From Mycolicibacillus koreensis (GTDB taxonomy: Bacteria; Actinomycetota; Actinomycetes; Mycobacteriales; Mycobacteriaceae), in contig NZ_NCXO01000027.1 in assembly GCF_002104795.1 (NCBI RefSeq), positions 1-56,616 on the forward strand: DNA of 56,616 nucleotides, written 5' to 3'. The notes below the pieces were generated by a model. The model saw only the letters and a program-made list of their open reading frames with translations. It was not told the origin of the DNA and did no database searches. A program made the translations under genes and the position numbers. This document shows, piece by piece, positions 17,031 through 25,310 of the stretch (its first letter is position 1; each line of letters begins with the position of its first letter).

Positions 17031-17297
17031 TCAGCCGCGTCGATGCACCTGCGACAACAGCGCACTGATCGCCTCGGCGTCGGGGTTGGCGGCGTGATCG
17101 TTGAGCCAGCGGATCACCTCGATGCGCAGGTCCTCCGACAGCGCCAACCGGCCGCGCACCGCCAAGGTCAGCATCAGATTGATCGCCGCCCAGTCGTCCC
17201 CGGAGCCCAGTTCCACGAACGCGCTGGCCCGGTCGACTTCGGCGAATCGCGGGCTGAGTTCGTCGGCGAGGCGCCACGCGATCTGACCGGTGTTCAC
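17031..17297 (-). CDS. Small helical protein of unknown function
   Basis: This protein of about 88 residues starts at GTG 17297 (MNTGQIAWRLADELSPRFAE…). The frame extends upstream to GTG 17369, but that part is Arg/Pro-rich and unlike a conserved N-terminus. The composition is acidic and helical (LRIEVIRWLNDHAANPDAEA). There is no membrane segment and no known motif. It lies between the SRPBCC gene and the lipoprotein gene on the same strand. I do not recognise the family. Confidence 0.5.
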   Translation of the reverse strand: MNTGQIAWRLADELSPRFAEVDRASAFVELGSGDDWAAINLMLTLAVRGRLALSEDLRIEVIRWLNDHAANPDAEAISALLSQVHRRG

Positions 17298-17464
17298 TGC
17301 GGGGCGCTGGGGGCCGGGCGCCGGACGGCGAGGGCATGGCGCACCGGTCCGGCCGCCGCGCTTCGACACTGCGCAAAATTGGCCCGCGAATTAAAAACAG
17401 TACGTCCGTCCCACATTGGTTCAGCATATAGCGCAGCGGTGGCCTCGCCGCTGCAGTTGCGGAA

Positions 17465-17869
17465 TTATCCGGCGGATTCTGCGGCGGTGACTTGGTAGCA
17501 CAGCGCACCGAACTGGGTGTCGCCGACGTCGCTGACGTGCAGAAACTGCCCCGGCGGCGGGCGATACGGTTCGTCTTCGGCTTCGTGGGTCAGTTTCGCG
17601 TTCGCCGCGTCGGCCGCCTTGCTGGCCCGCAGTTGCGCGGCCACCGCGCCGGCCGGTTCGCCGAAGCAGTGCACGCCGTCGTTGCCCAGGCTCAGCAGCT
17701 CACCGATCGGGGCGTTGGGTTCTTGATCGTCCGGGCGTTCGGCGGGGCCGGCCTGGGTGCTCGCCGTCGACGAAGTGCTCGGCGATTCGAACTCGTCGTC
17801 CTGCTCGGCGGCGGTGCAGCCGACCAGCACAAGCCCCGCACTCGCCGCCACCAGCCATGCGTAGGTCAT
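17465..17869 (-). CDS. Putative lipoprotein
   Basis: This 134-residue protein has a lipoprotein signal, MTYAWLVAASAGLVLVGC, with the lipobox LVGC giving a predicted lipidated Cys at residue 18. A low-complexity Ser/Thr/Glu linker follows (ESPSTSSTASTQAGPAERPD), then a small domain with two cysteines (GVHCFGEPAG…GALCYQVTA) that may pair. It lies just downstream of fgd1 on the same strand. The function is unknown. It may be displayed on the outer face of the membrane. Confidence 0.75.
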   Translation of the reverse strand: MTYAWLVAASAGLVLVGCTAAEQDDEFESPSTSSTASTQAGPAERPDDQEPNAPIGELLSLGNDGVHCFGEPAGAVAAQLRASKAADAANAKLTHEAEDEPYRPPPGQFLHVSDVGDTQFGALCYQVTAAESAG

Positions 17870-17901
17870 ACGGCCCCAGTGTAGGTATCGGGGCGCGACC
17901 G

Positions 17902-18912
17902 TTACCCGAGGCGGCGCAGCCGCGGTTCGAGGTCGGTTTTGAACAGCTCCAGGAAGCGGCGCTGGTCATGCCCGGGCGCGTGGAAGACCAGGTGGTTGAG
18001 GCCCCAGCCGACGTAGTCGGCGACCTTGGCGACCGCCTCGTCGGGGTCCGACGCCACGATCCAGCGTTTGGCGACCTGCTCGATCGGCAGGGCGTCGGCG
18101 GCGCGCTCCATCTCGATCGGATCGTCGATGGAGTGCTTCTGCTCCGCGGTGAGCGACAGCGGCGCCCAGAACCGGGTGTTCTCCAACGCCAGCTCCGGGT
18201 CGGGGTCATAGGAGATCTTGATCTCGATCATCTTGTCGATGCCGTCGACGTCGCGCTCTGCGGCGGCCGCACCCTCGGCGACCGCGGGCATGAGCTTGTC
18301 GGCGTAGAGCTCCTCGCCCTTGCCGGAGGTGCAGATGAACCCGTCGCCGGCCCGTCCGGCGTATTTGGCCACCACCGGCCCGCCCGCGGCGATGTAGACC
18401 GGGATGCCGTCGTCGGGCACGTCGTAGATGGAGGCGCCGTCGGTGCGGTAGTACTCCCCGGCGAAGTCGACCCGGTCGCCGAGCCACAGCTCGCGCATCA
18501 GCCGCACCGACTCGCGCAGCCGGGCGAAGCGTTCCTTGAATGCCGGCCACTCGCCGGTGAAGCCGGTGGCGATCTCGTTGAGCGCCTCACCGGTGCCCAC
18601 GCCGAGGAACACCCGGCCCGGATACAGACACCCCATGGTGGCGAACGCCTGGGCGATCACCGCCGGGTTGTAGCGGAATGTCGGGGTCAGCACCGAGGTG
18701 CCCAGCACGATCCGCTCGGTGCGCTCCCCGACCGCGGCCATCCAGGCCAGCGAGAACGGGGCGTGCCCGCCCTCGTGGCGCCACGGTTGGAAGTGATCGG
18801 AGACCGTCGCGGAGTCCATGCCCGCCGCCTCGGCGGCCACCGCCAGCTCCACGAGTTCCCGCGGCCCGAACTGCTCGGCCGATGCCTTATATCCCAGTCG
18901 TAACTCAGCCAC
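17902..18912 (-). CDS. fgd1: F420-dependent glucose-6-phosphate dehydrogenase
   Basis: This 336-residue enzyme oxidises glucose 6-phosphate with cofactor F420, producing the F420H2 used by nitroreductases and stress pathways. The full length and sequence match Fgd1: [20 protein letters not shown], then [54 protein letters not shown] and [20 protein letters not shown]. It belongs to the luciferase-like TIM-barrel family. The GTG start at 18912 follows TAGAAAT by a few bases, so the transcript is probably leaderless. It is divergent from a metallo-hydrolase gene as in M. tuberculosis. Confidence 0.97.
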   Translation of the reverse strand: MAELRLGYKASAEQFGPRELVELAVAAEAAGMDSATVSDHFQPWRHEGGHAPFSLAWMAAVGERTERIVLGTSVLTPTFRYNPAVIAQAFATMGCLYPGRVFLGVGTGEALNEIATGFTGEWPAFKERFARLRESVRLMRELWLGDRVDFAGEYYRTDGASIYDVPDDGIPVYIAAGGPVVAKYAGRAGDGFICTSGKGEELYADKLMPAVAEGAAAAERDVDGIDKMIEIKISYDPDPELALENTRFWAPLSLTAEQKHSIDDPIEMERAADALPIEQVAKRWIVASDPDEAVAKVADYVGWGLNHLVFHAPGHDQRRFLELFKTDLEPRLRRLG

Positions 18913-18946
18913 GCTCTATTTCTACCCGGTGCCTAGACTGACCGAC

Positions 18947-19708
18947 ATGGTACGGCTGATCCAGGCGTCCGAGCACGTCTATCTGGCGGGCAGCGAGATG
19001 GTCAACTGGACGCTGGTCACCGACGACTCCGGGGTGCTGCTGATCGACGCCGGCTATCCGGGCGATCGCGACGACGTGCTCGACTCGGTGGATGCGCTGG
19101 GCTTTCACCCCGGCAATGTGCGGGCGATCCTGTTGACCCACGCCCACGTCGACCATCTGGGGTCGGCGATCTGGTTCGCCGAGACACTCGGTACCCCGGT
19201 GTACTGCCACGCCGACGAGGTCGGCCACACCCGCCGCGATTATTTAGAGCAGGCGTCCCCGCTGGATGTGGCGATGCGGCTGTGGCGGCCGCGGTGGGCG
19301 CTGTGGAGTGCACATCTGGTGCGTGCCGGCGGGCTGACCCGGACCGGGATCCCGTCGGCGCAGGTGTTGACCCCCGAGATCGCGGCGACGCTGCCCGGGG
19401 CGCCGGTGGCGGTGCCCTCCCCCGGGCACACCGGTGGGCACTGCTCCTATCTGGTCGACGGGGTGCTGGTCAGCGGGGACGCACTGGTGACCGGGCACCC
19501 GCTGGTGTCGCGCACCGGCCCGCAACTGTTGCCGGCGCTGTTCAGCCACGATCAGGAGCTTGCCGAACGGTCGTTGTCGTCGCTGGCGCTGCTGGAGACC
19601 GAGGTGCTGCTTCCGGGGCATGGCGAGGTGTGGAACGGCCCCATCCGCGAGGCCGTGGCGGCGGCGCTGCGCGATGTTCAACATTCGACGAGGAGGACAG
19701 AGCCGTGA
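18947..19708 (+). CDS. Metallo-beta-lactamase-fold hydrolase
   Basis: This 253-residue MBL-fold protein has the zinc motif THAHVDHLGSAIWFAE (HxHxDH) near residue 65, GHTGGH near 164 for the third metal His, and SGDAL and LPGHGEV towards the end. It is of the general hydrolase (glyoxalase II-like) kind, not a class B drug enzyme. TAGACT lies eight bases before the ATG at 18947, so the transcript is probably leaderless. It corresponds to Rv0406c next to fgd1. Its stop overlaps the following Tat-exported gene by four bases (GTGA), so the two are coupled. Confidence 0.88.
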   Translation: MVRLIQASEHVYLAGSEMVNWTLVTDDSGVLLIDAGYPGDRDDVLDSVDALGFHPGNVRAILLTHAHVDHLGSAIWFAETLGTPVYCHADEVGHTRRDYLEQASPLDVAMRLWRPRWALWSAHLVRAGGLTRTGIPSAQVLTPEIAATLPGAPVAVPSPGHTGGHCSYLVDGVLVSGDALVTGHPLVSRTGPQLLPALFSHDQELAERSLSSLALLETEVLLPGHGEVWNGPIREAVAAALRDVQHSTRRTEP

Positions 19709-20310
19709 ACGATCTTTCCGATGTCTCCCGACGCGGGTTTCTGCGCGCGGCATCCTGGTCGCTGCCGGCGCTGGGGGTGGCGTTGGCCGCGCCGCGCGCG
19801 CTGGCCGACCCCGACGACCAGTGCGGCGATCCGGCCGGCAAGGTCAACGACTGTGTGGTACAGGTACCGCTGCGCTACACCGCCACCAGTTTCAGCACCA
19901 CCGCGGTGGCCGGCGGGACCAATTACTCGATCCTGTTCAGCACGACGCTGGCGTTCGGCCCGCACGCCCCCGAGGGGGCGACCGGGTACCGGATCAACAG
20001 CCTGAGCCTGACGGGACAGAAACGCGACGGCAGCCCGGTGGCGGTGCGCCCGCACATCGGGGAGGCCGGCCCGCGCGGATTCGGGGCGCCGAGCGCGTCG
20101 TCGTTGGGATTCGTCGTCGACGTGCGGTGGCGGGCCCAGGACCTGGTGCGCGACTTCCAGTACCACTTCGACCTGGTGTACCTGGCCGGGTTGGCCGAGA
20201 TCAAAACCTGCAGCTACGTCACGCCGATGACGTTGTCCGACAACGGGATGGTGGTCGGCGGGGTCGGTTCGGTGACGTTCGCCCCGCCGCAGTTGGAGTC
20301 GTGCATCTGA
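19705..20310 (+). CDS. Tat-exported protein of unknown function
   Basis: This 201-residue protein starts at GTG 19705, with AGGAGG upstream, and overlaps the MBL stop. The N-terminus has a twin-arginine signal (SRRGFLRAASWSLPALGVAL…APRALA). The mature chain looks all-beta and contains CGDPAGKVNDC, IKTCSYVTPMTLSDNGM and a final QLESC, giving four cysteines. No enzymatic motif is visible. Export in a folded state through Tat and coupling to the MBL hydrolase suggest a joint task, but the substrate is not indicated. Confidence 0.8.
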   Translation: MNDLSDVSRRGFLRAASWSLPALGVALAAPRALADPDDQCGDPAGKVNDCVVQVPLRYTATSFSTTAVAGGTNYSILFSTTLAFGPHAPEGATGYRINSLSLTGQKRDGSPVAVRPHIGEAGPRGFGAPSASSLGFVVDVRWRAQDLVRDFQYHFDLVYLAGLAEIKTCSYVTPMTLSDNGMVVGGVGSVTFAPPQLESCI

Positions 20311-20462
20311 GGGCCTGGGGTTTTCGGGTTTACCCGGTTTGTCGGGTGTGCCGGGCTGGTTGTCAGGCGGGCCGGGCTGGCCCGGCTTCCCGGGCGCCAC
20401 GTGCGCCCCGGGCAACTCACGAGACTCGATCGCCACTGTGGTCCCTGGCGGGCAGCACTATG

Positions 20463-20489
20463 TCAATGTGCCCGCCTCGCGAGCGACAA
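20463..20489 (-). repeat. Solo copy of the 27-bp TTGTCGCT repeat
   Basis: This segment matches 23 of 27 positions of the inverted repeats at 26133-26159 and 26833-26859. On the minus strand it reads TTGTCGCT-N5-GGCGGGCA followed by CATTGA. No partner copy is nearby. A separate GGCGGGCA…TGCCCGCC hairpin (20448-20478) overlaps it. The wider stretch 20311-20560 shows no gene. Confidence 0.65.
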
Positions 20490-20566
20490 CGCCGCGAGGC
20501 GCGGACGCGTCGGCGCGTTCGGGTGTGAAAGACACCGGATTTTCGGGGCATTCTCGCAGGTTTTCA

Positions 20567-20609
20567 GGTCACAATCCGGTCACAACCTCCTTGGCAGCAC
20601 GGTAAGAAT
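20567..20609 (+). promoter_or_regulatory. OmpR/MtrA-like direct repeats plus -10 element
   Basis: GGTCACAATCC and GGTCACAACC are head-to-tail at 20567-20587 with an 11-bp period, as bound by OmpR-family regulators. GTCACA is the core described for mycobacterial MtrA. A TAAGAAT at 20603-20609 could be the -10 element. If so, the hemophore-like gene at 20835 has a leader of about 220 bases, and 20610-20834 is 5' untranslated sequence with no gene that I can see. Confidence 0.45.
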
Positions 20610-20834
20610 CCCTCTCGTTTTTGAGTTTTCCCACAAGTTTTGGGCGCATCTGCGGCACCAATCCCTGCTCAGAGCCGGTTTTTGAGAGCGGGATCACCTC
20701 GTTTTCGCGTAACGCTGACCTCGCGGCGTCCACGGCGTCGGGCGGTGAGCTTGCCGATGAGTCCTCTTCCCGTACTTTGGGTTTCGGGCGGGGAATCGCA
20801 CCCGTTCACAGCACTGTCAGGGGGAATGAAACCA

Positions 20835-21233
20835 ATGAACACACAAGGTATGCGCCACGGTATTCGTCACGCCGTCGCCGGTGTCGGGGCGGGTTGTCTG
20901 CTGGCGGCCACTGCCGCGGTTCTGGCGCCGAGCGCGTCGGCCGCGCCGGACTGCAGCCCGGCCGGGGTGAAGAGCACCGTCGACAACGCGACCAACGCCG
21001 CGCAGGGCTACCTGGCGACCCACCCGGGTGCCGGGTCGGTCGTGTCGGCGGCGGTGAGCCAGCCGCGCCCGGAGGCCGCCGCCAACGTGCGCAACTACTT
21101 CACCGCGCACCCGAACGAGTACTACGAGTTGCGCAACATCCTGGCGCCGATCGGCGAGACCCAGCGGCAGTGCAACACCACCGTGTTGAGCGGCCCGCTG
21201 GCCTCGGCGTACGACGAGTTCATGGCCGGCTGA
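20835..21233 (+). CDS. Hemophore-like heme-binding secreted protein
   Basis: This 132-residue exported protein starts at ATG 20835, placed ten bases after AGGGGG; ATGs at 20826 and 20850 are in frame. Signal peptide: MRHGIRHAVAGVGAGCLLAA…PSASA. The mature domain (PDCSPAGVKSTVDNATNAAQ, GYLATHPG, ANVRNYFTAHPNEYYELRNI, TQRQCNTTVL, ASAYDEFMAG) is the small helical domain with two cysteines of the mycobacterial haemophore family that also contains Rv0203. The predicted role is heme binding outside the membrane. A Tyr-Tyr pair (NEYYELR) is a candidate heme-contact site by analogy only. Confidence 0.8.
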   Translation: MNTQGMRHGIRHAVAGVGAGCLLAATAAVLAPSASAAPDCSPAGVKSTVDNATNAAQGYLATHPGAGSVVSAAVSQPRPEAAANVRNYFTAHPNEYYELRNILAPIGETQRQCNTTVLSGPLASAYDEFMAG

Positions 21234-21326
21234 CAACCGGCTAGCTGGTTCGGCCCCGTCCGTGCAGGGCGGGGCCGAACGCGCCTACCGGGGGGATTTC
21301 GGGCCACCGCTCCGCATGCGGGCCGG

Positions 21327-21722
21327 TCAGGACCCCGGACGGGAGGAGCATTGGCCGGGTTCGGATTCGCACAGCGGTGTCACGCCGCGGAATCGGTACC
21401 GGTGCGCGGCAACCCATCGATAGACCCACTCCTGGATTCGCCCCACCCCCGGTAGGGAATAGATCCGGAGTGGAAACGTGGTGCCCAGCGCCGTCGACAG
21501 CGCCGCGTTCATCGCTTTCGCGCCGGCGAACACGGCCCCCGAGGAATCCAACCACCACGCCGACGCCGACAATCGCTCCGGGGCTACACCGATACGTTCG
21601 GCCACGCCGGGCCGTTGCAGGGGTTCGGTGCGGAGTCGGCCCGTTCGGTCCAGCCGCAGCAGGCGGTTGCGTGCCCGGGTGCACATGCCGCAGTTCCCGT
21701 CGAAGAACAAGACACCGCCCAT
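21327..21722 (-). CDS. DCC-family thiol-disulfide oxidoreductase (DUF393)
   Basis: This 131-residue protein has the DCC motif at its N-terminus (GVLFFDGNCGMCTRARNRLL: D-G-x-C-x-x-C). It is followed by a thioredoxin-like helix and the family's typical second half (ALSTALGTTFPLRIYSLPGV, VYRWVAAHRYRFRG). The ATG at 21722 follows TAGAAT by seven bases, so the transcript is probably leaderless. A longer frame upstream (MGGSVGRIWPMGG) would cover the promoter. The physiological partner is unknown. Confidence 0.85.
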   Translation of the reverse strand: MGGVLFFDGNCGMCTRARNRLLRLDRTGRLRTEPLQRPGVAERIGVAPERLSASAWWLDSSGAVFAGAKAMNAALSTALGTTFPLRIYSLPGVGRIQEWVYRWVAAHRYRFRGVTPLCESEPGQCSSRPGS

Positions 21723-21805
21723 CGGCCAGATTCTACCCACCGATCCACCCACTGATCGTGGTTGAGCGTCGGGGCGCGGCCGGCCGATCCTCTGGTGTGC
21801 GGCCG

Positions 21806-22705
21806 CTATATGCGGGTCGCGGTGTAGTAGCTGTTGTTGGTGAACAGCGGGTCGTCGGCGCGGCGACTCAGGCCGTGGCGGGCCAGCAGGGTCCGCATCG
21901 TGGTGGTCGTCGCCGACCAGCCGTGGGCGTTGAGGTAGACGGTGACGTCGCTGCGGTCCTCGTCGTAGACCAGATCCTGCGGTTGGACACTGAAACCGCT
22001 GCTCTGCCAGCGTCGGGTGACCGGTTCCATCAGCTCACGGCTGGGCGGGACGAAGATCTCCGCCCCGAGCCGGCTTCCCGCGACGCTCAGCTCGGTCACG
22101 GCGTCCAGCAGCCGGTCCTGGGCGTCGGGGCGCAGGAACGGCAGCAGACCTTCGATGAGCCACACCGTCGGCTGCTGCGCATCGAAACCGTTGGCGCGCA
22201 GCGCCGCTGGCCAGTCCTGACGTAGATCGATTGGCACCGCATGCAATTCGGCGCTGGTGTCGACACCCAGGTCGGCGAGGGTGCTGGTTTTGAACCCGAT
22301 CACCGGCCCCTGGTCGAGTTCGAAGATCCGGGTGCCGGCCGGCCAGGCCATCCGGTAGCTGCGGGCGTCGAGTCCGGAGGCGAGGTTCACCACCTGCCGG
22401 ATGCCGGCATCGGTGGCGTCTTGCAGGAAGTCGTCGAAGAACCGGGTGCGCACCGCCATCAGGTCGACGAACCCGCGCAGCACCCACTGCACGTCGGGGT
22501 CCTCGTCGTCGATGTCGCCGTCGGCCCACCGCGACAGCTCCGCCACCCCGACCGCGTGCACCAACGGTTTGGCCAACGGGTCATCGATCAGGGCGTCGGG
22601 GGACGCGGCAGCGGCGGCGCGGGCGGCGGCCACCAAGGTGGCGGTGGCGCCCACGCTGGTGCCCGGATCCCACGTGTCGGTGTCGGTGCGCTGTTCGAGG
22701 GTCAT
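21806..22705 (-). CDS. SAM-dependent methyltransferase (mycobacterial TIGR00027 type)
   Basis: This 299-residue enzyme belongs to the large mycobacterial group related to leucine carboxyl methyltransferases. Features are RTDTDTWDPGTSVGATATLV at the start, AVRTRFFDDFL near residue 87, the SAM site VVNLASGLDARSYRMAWP (about 105-122), FELDQGPVIGFKTSTLADLG, and VWLIEGLLPFLRPDAQDRLL (about 175-195). M. tuberculosis has over a dozen paralogues. Substrates are unknown for most. It stands alone on the minus strand, with the phosphatase-like gene upstream. Confidence 0.88.
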   Translation of the reverse strand: MTLEQRTDTDTWDPGTSVGATATLVAAARAAAAASPDALIDDPLAKPLVHAVGVAELSRWADGDIDDEDPDVQWVLRGFVDLMAVRTRFFDDFLQDATDAGIRQVVNLASGLDARSYRMAWPAGTRIFELDQGPVIGFKTSTLADLGVDTSAELHAVPIDLRQDWPAALRANGFDAQQPTVWLIEGLLPFLRPDAQDRLLDAVTELSVAGSRLGAEIFVPPSRELMEPVTRRWQSSGFSVQPQDLVYDEDRSDVTVYLNAHGWSATTTTMRTLLARHGLSRRADDPLFTNNSYYTATRI

Positions 22706-22785
22706 ACCTCCATGGTGCTCCGCACACGGGGCCGGCGGCAGCCGGCCCGGCGATCCGCAGCGACCGCACAGCTCGGTCCCGTGCG

Positions 22786-23895
22786 TCAGGTCGCGACGAC
22801 GATCAGCGGGATCGCCATCTCGGCGTCGGTACCGGCCCCGTGGAACCCGATCATGTCGGTGATCTGCGGCGGCTCGTGGGCGCTGGCCAGGATGGCGGTC
22901 TCGCCGGTGGCCACCGCGACCACGTCGCCGATGCGGGGGCTGAATTCGTCGCGCACCGGGCCGAAGAGTCCCGCGTCGATGGCGGCGTCGCGGGAGTACA
23001 CCTGCGCGGCCCCGGCCAGTTTCTCCGTCCAGGTGGCCAGCACGTCGGCCTGCGCGCCGGGGCGGGTGTGCAGATAGCGCACCCGCGGTTCGCCGGCGAC
23101 GACCGCGACGCCGGCGGCGAGGTCCGCATCGGCGTCGAGGTCGACGCGCGCATGGGTGGGCACGTTGAGCCCGCCGTGGTCGGCGGTGACCAGTAGCAGG
23201 GTGTCGTCGGGCAGGCCGTCGACGAGCCGGGTCAACAGCGCGTCGACGTGGGCGGCGGCCGACAGCCAGGCCGGTGAGCCGATGCCGTGGGCGTGCCCGG
23301 CGGAGTCCAGCACGCTGGTGTAGCCGAAGATCAGCCCCGGGCCCGCGTGGATCTCGGCGAGCAGGTCGGTGGCGTAGTCGGCGGCGGGCGGGACGCCGCG
23401 GAACTGGGCACCTCCGTAGGCGGCGGCGGTGAGCCCGGAGTCGACTAAGAGTTGGGGCAGCACCGCTCGCGCGGAGATGCCGGCGGTGTTGAGCCGGTGA
23501 AACCAGGTGGGCACCGGCTGCCAGCTCTGCGGCGGCGGGTCGTCGTGCCAGAAGATGTGGATGAGCACCCGGTCGGTGCCCGGGACGTTGACGGTGAAAC
23601 CCAGTACGCCGTGCTGGCCGGGTGACACACCGGTGCCCAGCGACACCAGGCTGGTCGGTGTGGTCGACGGGAAGGTGCACTCCAGCTGGCGGAGTTCGCC
23701 GATCTCGCCGGCGCTCACCGCCGCGAGTGTGGGCGCGTCGGCGTGCATCGCCGGCAGCAGATGGGTGCCCATGCCGTCGACGAGCAGCACCACGACCCGC
23801 CGGGCCGGAGCGGGCAGGCCGAGCCGATCGGTGGCCTCGGGTGCTCCCAGCAGCGCGGCCGCCGAGAACAGGATGTCGCAGATCGAACCGGGCAT
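22786..23895 (-). CDS. Alkaline phosphatase superfamily phosphodiesterase/pyrophosphatase
   Basis: This 369-residue protein has the metal-binding pattern of type I phosphodiesterase/nucleotide pyrophosphatases. VVVLLVDGMGTHLLPAM supplies the first Asp, FPSTTPTSLVSLGTG carries the likely Thr nucleophile, YTSVLDSAGHAHGIGS has the D…H pair, TADHGGLNVPTHAR has the DH pair, and IGFHGAGTDAEMAIPLIVVA closes the site. There is no signal peptide, so it is probably cytosolic. It lies on the minus strand upstream of the methyltransferase (80-base gap). The natural substrate is not evident. Confidence 0.85.
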   Translation of the reverse strand: MPGSICDILFSAAALLGAPEATDRLGLPAPARRVVVLLVDGMGTHLLPAMHADAPTLAAVSAGEIGELRQLECTFPSTTPTSLVSLGTGVSPGQHGVLGFTVNVPGTDRVLIHIFWHDDPPPQSWQPVPTWFHRLNTAGISARAVLPQLLVDSGLTAAAYGGAQFRGVPPAADYATDLLAEIHAGPGLIFGYTSVLDSAGHAHGIGSPAWLSAAAHVDALLTRLVDGLPDDTLLLVTADHGGLNVPTHARVDLDADADLAAGVAVVAGEPRVRYLHTRPGAQADVLATWTEKLAGAAQVYSRDAAIDAGLFGPVRDEFSPRIGDVVAVATGETAILASAHEPPQITDMIGFHGAGTDAEMAIPLIVVAT

Positions 23896-23983
23896 ACGGC
23901 CAGTTTGCCACCGGGGCGGCTGTCCCGGGCGCTCGGCGGTCAGCCCGCATCTGCGCTGCAGGACGGGCTCCCGGTGGCGATTT

Positions 23984-24033
23984 CTACGCGTTTTGGCCGA
24001 TGTTGCGGCACCCCGGGCAGCCGGATAGTCGGG
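23984..24033 (+). promoter_or_regulatory. Shared upstream motif, copy B
   Basis: CTACGCGTTTTGGCCGATGT continues to TG and, after 17 bases, GGATAGTCGGG follows. This nearly repeats 6286-6334: 20 of 22 bases match in the upstream block and 10 of 11 in the downstream block. Here the block ends 48 bases before the ATG at 24082, so the transcript would have a short leader with a GGGAGA ribosome-binding site, unlike the near-leaderless copy A. Confidence 0.5.
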
Positions 24034-24081
24034 TGAGCACGCCACACGTGCGGTTTCTTGCGACCCGACGGGAGAACGAAC

Positions 24082-24504
24082 ATGAAGCTGTTGAAGATGG
24101 CGACCGCGGCGGTGACCGGCGGTATCGCCGCGCTCGGCGCAGGGGTGCTGCTGGGCGCACCGGCAGCCCAGGCCGGTCTCCCGCCGGGCACCTACTTCTG
24201 TTGGGCCCACCTGGTGCCGAAGGCCCAGAGTTGTCCGCCGGTCCCCCCGTGGGGCACCCGGTGGACCCCGTGCCCCAACTCCAAGGGTCTTCTGTTCACG
24301 CTCGACGGCAGCACGGAAGGCTGCGCGGAGTCGGCGTACGACCCGGACAGGATCTACTCGTTCGACTGCTGGGGGCACAACCTGATTCTGGGAAAGGTCT
24401 GTCCGGCGACCCAGCCACCGGAGGAGGTGTTCACGCAATGCTGGGTGTTCGGTCCGCCCACCTACGGGATCTACGGCGACTGCTCGCCGCTGACCCCGCT
24501 CTGA
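24082..24504 (+). CDS. Small secreted Cys/Trp-rich protein
   Basis: This 140-residue exported protein starts at ATG 24082 after GGGAGA. Its signal peptide is MKLLKMATAAVTGGIAALGA…PAAQA. The mature part has eight cysteines (YFCWAHL, QSCPPV, TPCPNS, EGCAES, FDCWGH, KVCPAT, TQCWVF, GDCSPL) and many Trp, Tyr and Pro residues, so a disulfide-stabilised small fold is likely. It resembles the protein at 6337-7068 only in being Cys-rich with CP motifs, but both genes have the same promoter motif. The function is unknown. Confidence 0.75.
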   Translation: MKLLKMATAAVTGGIAALGAGVLLGAPAAQAGLPPGTYFCWAHLVPKAQSCPPVPPWGTRWTPCPNSKGLLFTLDGSTEGCAESAYDPDRIYSFDCWGHNLILGKVCPATQPPEEVFTQCWVFGPPTYGIYGDCSPLTPL

Positions 24505-24578
24505 GCGCTGGTGCGGTTATGGGCACGAGGGGGAAATTAGTGCGTCTAACCCTCTCGGGCCGCTCATAAGATCGCGGG

Positions 24579-25310
24579 GTGGACACCACCCAGGCCAGCC
24601 GGGATGAAGCTGGCGGGCGGCACGGCTTCTCGACGAGCCTGGTCGCGGTCGGGCTGGCGCTGGTCATCTTCGGCGTGGCCTGGGTGGTGGCCTTTCGCGG
24701 TGATCACGACGCCAGCCTCGTCGGTCGACCCGCCTGGGAGTTGGCGGCGGCGTTGCCGTCCGCCGACGACGTGCCCGCCGAGTGGGACTATTCGCTGAGC
24801 GGGAAGATCGGGCGGGTGACCCCGGTGCCCACCCCGATAGCCCCGCTCAGTGTCAGCGCCGAGAGATACACGCCGCGTGAATGTGGCGATATCCCCGTTC
24901 TCGACCAGATACCCGGGGACGCAGCGGTTTACGGTGGTTCCGCCCGGGTCGAGTTGACGCTGCCGGGAGAGCACTATCAGCTCGGCCACAAGGCGCATTT
25001 CTATCTGTACACCGTCGACGAGCCCCGCACCGTGATCGCCGACTACATCGACTGGGCGCAGCGGTGCACGCGTTATCACTACTCCGGGACCAACGCGCAG
25101 TCCGGTTCCTACGAGGACTACGACGCCACCCGCACGGTCGACACCGCCTTGCCCGACGGCGCGGAGGCCGGTGTAGCGGTCAACGGCGAACGGTTCGCGT
25201 ACCTGGTGCGCGGGATCATGGTGCAGGGCTACACCAACATGGAGGGCGGCGACCGCGAACTGATCGAGCGGCTCGTAGCGGCGACGGTCCGGAAGTTGGC
25301 CGCGCTGTGA
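24579..25310 (+). CDS. Single-pass membrane protein with external domain
   Basis: This 243-residue protein starts at GTG 24579, eight bases after CATAAG, so it is probably leaderless. A short cytoplasmic N-terminus is followed by one membrane segment (LVAVGLALVIFGVAWVVAF, about residues 22-40), and the rest lies outside. The external domain (PAWELAAALPSADDVPAEWD…) contains two cysteines (ECGDIP, QRCTRY) and ends in a helix (RELIERLVAATVRKLAAL). The pattern recalls mycobacterial sensor-type domains seen on PknH-like kinases, without a kinase. It is coupled to the next gene by a GTGA overlap. Confidence 0.7.
   Translation: MDTTQASRDEAGGRHGFSTSLVAVGLALVIFGVAWVVAFRGDHDASLVGRPAWELAAALPSADDVPAEWDYSLSGKIGRVTPVPTPIAPLSVSAERYTPRECGDIPVLDQIPGDAAVYGGSARVELTLPGEHYQLGHKAHFYLYTVDEPRTVIADYIDWAQRCTRYHYSGTNAQSGSYEDYDATRTVDTALPDGAEAGVAVNGERFAYLVRGIMVQGYTNMEGGDRELIERLVAATVRKLAAL

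Noticed and set aside
20326..20436. Collagen-like frame on the minus strand (PGKPGQPGPP… repeats)
   Set aside because: It runs without a break into the antisense of the Tat-exported gene, has no ribosome-binding site, and the repeats follow from the GC-rich CCCGG/GGGCC pattern of the plus strand.
20610..20834. c-di-AMP (ydaO-type) riboswitch in the long leader of the hemophore-like gene
   Set aside because: Such leaders precede rpf/rip-type genes in mycobacteria, but I could not find the conserved core segments here.
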